64,000 nt of DNA from Hydrogenophaga sp. PBL-H3. GTDB lineage: Bacteria; Pseudomonadota; Gammaproteobacteria; Burkholderiales; Burkholderiaceae_C. Positions 62,704-64,000 of the stretch are shown piece after piece. Location: assembly GCF_010104355.1 (NCBI RefSeq), contig NZ_CP044974.1, positions 1-64,000 on the forward strand, in the 5' to 3' direction. The translations under genes were made by a program, and so were the position numbers. The first letter of the stretch is position 1. The number at the start of each line of letters is the position of its first letter. The notes below the pieces were generated by a model. It ran no database searches. It was not told the origin of the DNA and saw nothing but the letters and a program-made list of their open reading frames with translations.

Positions 62704-64000
62704 ATGGTCGAGGACGAATCCCCGCGCAGTTCGCCTCGCCCACCCCCCTCGGTCGAGGAGCAAAGCGTTGCCAAGGCCAACGAGGCCATCGCCATCCGCC
62801 CGAAGCGCGGACGCCTGACCCTGCTTTCTCGGCGCATCTATAACGCGCTGCTCTACCATTCCCAGCGTCAGGGCGTTGACGAGCCGGTTTACCGATTGGC
62901 CCTGAGCGAGTTGATCGGTGACGCACGCTTCAACTCCAACAACACGGAGCTGCTGAAGTCCCATCTGCGCGATATGCAGGCGACGACGATCGAATGGTCG
63001 ACCAGCAGCAGCTCGCTCAAGCGCTGGGTTTCGTCCCAGCTGCTGGGCACCGTGACCATCGAGGAGCAGGGCAGGGGGCGCCCGTGCATGGTCACTTGGC
63101 GCTATCCCGAGGAAATAAAGGAGCGCCTCGTCAAGCCCCACCAGTACACGCGGGTGTTGCTCGAGATGAGCAGCCAGATGCGCAGCTACTCGGCGGCCGT
63201 GCTCTACGAGATCGGTGCTCGTTACCTGACTTCGCCCGGTCGGTTGTCCATGCGAGAGGACGTAATGTGGTGGGCTGCGGTCCTGACCGGTCGCAGCGAT
63301 ATCAAGGAAGTGGACTACCGCTTCCTCAAGCGCGACGTCATCAGCAAGGCGATCGCCGAGATCGACGCCTTGTGCGAGGAGTTCGGGTTGGAGCTGATCG
63401 AGCACAAGAGAGGCCGCAAGATCGAGGAAATCCAGTTCCGAGTGGTCCCCAAGGTTCAGCAGCGGCTTGAGGACATCAACGCCGCCAACCGCAACGTTTT
63501 CGACCTGGAGCTGGTGGGGCGCCTGATTGCGCTGGGGATCAAGCAAGACGAGGCGCAGGACCTCTATGCAACCACGGACGAGGGGCAGATCCGCGCGACC
63601 CTGGATCACGTCGACGCGCGACTGCGCAGCGCTACGATGCCGGCTCTGAAATCGCCTGCCGCCTATTTCAAGGACGCACTCAAGAAGGGTTACGCGGGCG
63701 TCGGCATCGCGGTGCCCGCTTCGCCGCCGGACGAGCCAGGCGCCGCACCCGCTACGTCCGTTCCCACGCTGTCGGAGGGCGACCGCCTGCGGCGCATCCG
63801 CGAACTGTGGGAAAACGATCAGATGGCCAAGGCGCGCGCGATGTATGCGGAAATGCTGGAGCCGATGCAGGCGGAGTGGCGGACACGTTTCCAGGTCGAG
63901 CAGCTTGAGAAGGTTGCCTCTCCCATCGCGCGTGCCTGGCGCCGCGATGGGCCGGCCAGTCGCATTGCCGGGACGACGTTCTTCAAATGGCTGGCCGGCA
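62704..64000 (+). CDS. Rep_3-type replication initiator (partial)
   Basis: At least 432 residues, open to the window edge. The N-terminal region resembles Rep_3 winged-helix initiators: LTLLSRRIYNALLYHSQ, YRLALSELIGDARFNSNN, LGTVTIEEQGRG, PHQYTRVLLEMSSQMRSYSAAVLYEI and KEVDYRFLKRDVISKAIAEID. The C-terminal part is an extension common in large plasmids of beta-proteobacteria. ATG 62704 lacks a clear ribosome site; GTG 62677 in the same frame has AGG upstream. It is unrelated to the RepA at position 1. Confidence 0.8.
   Translation, partial: MVEDESPRSSPRPPPSVEEQSVAKANEAIAIRPKRGRLTLLSRRIYNALLYHSQRQGVDEPVYRLALSELIGDARFNSNNTELLKSHLRDMQATTIEWSTSSSSLKRWVSSQLLGTVTIEEQGRGRPCMVTWRYPEEIKERLVKPHQYTRVLLEMSSQMRSYSAAVLYEIGARYLTSPGRLSMREDVMWWAAVLTGRSDIKEVDYRFLKRDVISKAIAEIDALCEEFGLELIEHKRGRKIEEIQFRVVPKVQQRLEDINAANRNVFDLELVGRLIALGIKQDEAQDLYATTDEGQIRATLDHVDARLRSATMPALKSPAAYFKDALKKGYAGVGIAVPASPPDEPGAAPATSVPTLSEGDRLRRIRELWENDQMAKARAMYAEMLEPMQAEWRTRFQVEQLEKVASPIARAWRRDGPASRIAGTTFFKWLAG

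Overview
This window looks like part of a large plasmid from a Burkholderiales bacterium (Comamonas/Delftia/Variovorax/Hydrogenophaga-like). The evidence is a GC-rich backbone with plasmid replication, partition and mobilization genes, three copies of IS1071, and aniline/chlorocatechol degradation genes. The genus is inferred from gene content, not from any marker gene.

Backbone module I (about 1-14,085) holds a RepA-type initiator, a thermonuclease, a RadC-like protein, small hypothetical genes, KfrA, a RepB-type primase, a DnaA-box/iteron region (about 8,157-8,447), SSB, a KorA-like repressor, an IncC/KorB-like ParA-ParB pair, a DUF192 protein, a likely MOBP oriT, MobC and a relaxase. The layout resembles IncP/PromA broad-host-range backbones. 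Eight copies of a strictly 42-bp palindromic repeat (TGGTGAC-N28-GTCACCA) lie only between genes of this module.

The accessory region (14,086-44,303) is built on three IS1071 copies in direct orientation. Between copies 1 and 2 is a modified-ortho chlorocatechol cluster: chlorocatechol dioxygenase, maleylacetate reductase, chloromuconate cycloisomerase and dienelactone hydrolase (ccdC, F, D, E), plus a Bug-type binding protein, a MarR regulator, a YCII-domain protein and a truncated LysR regulator (ccdR). Between copies 2 and 3 is an aniline dioxygenase cluster (dcaQ, T, A1, A2, B) with a nearly deleted dcaR and a divergent two-gene indolepyruvate-ferredoxin-oxidoreductase-like unit cut by copy 3. 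Together the clusters would take (chloro)aniline through chlorocatechol and maleylacetate to 3-oxoadipate. Genes at the catabolic edges of the IS1071 copies are truncated, including both LysR regulators. Copy 1 carries a 177-bp MITE-like insertion and copy 3 carries a complete IS66-family element.

An IS graveyard follows (44,304-53,840): hypothetical genes, a SWIB-domain remnant, an IS21-family element interrupted by an IS3-family element, a second IS3-type element, an inverted second copy of the first IS3 element, and a LysR remnant. Next come a large tyrosine recombinase with a small partner and a second IS21-family element with an 8-bp target duplication.

Backbone module II (59,050-64,000) is a second, unrelated replication/partition unit: parB, a 261-codon open frame spanning six copies of a 19-bp palindrome (GTGGAAACCTGGTTTCCAC type), parA, a 22-bp-period iteron array and the start of a Rep_3-type initiator that runs off the window. 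The window therefore appears to join two replicons. The most unusual structures are the parA-orf-parB unit with its in-frame centromere-like array and the family of exact 42-bp palindromes.
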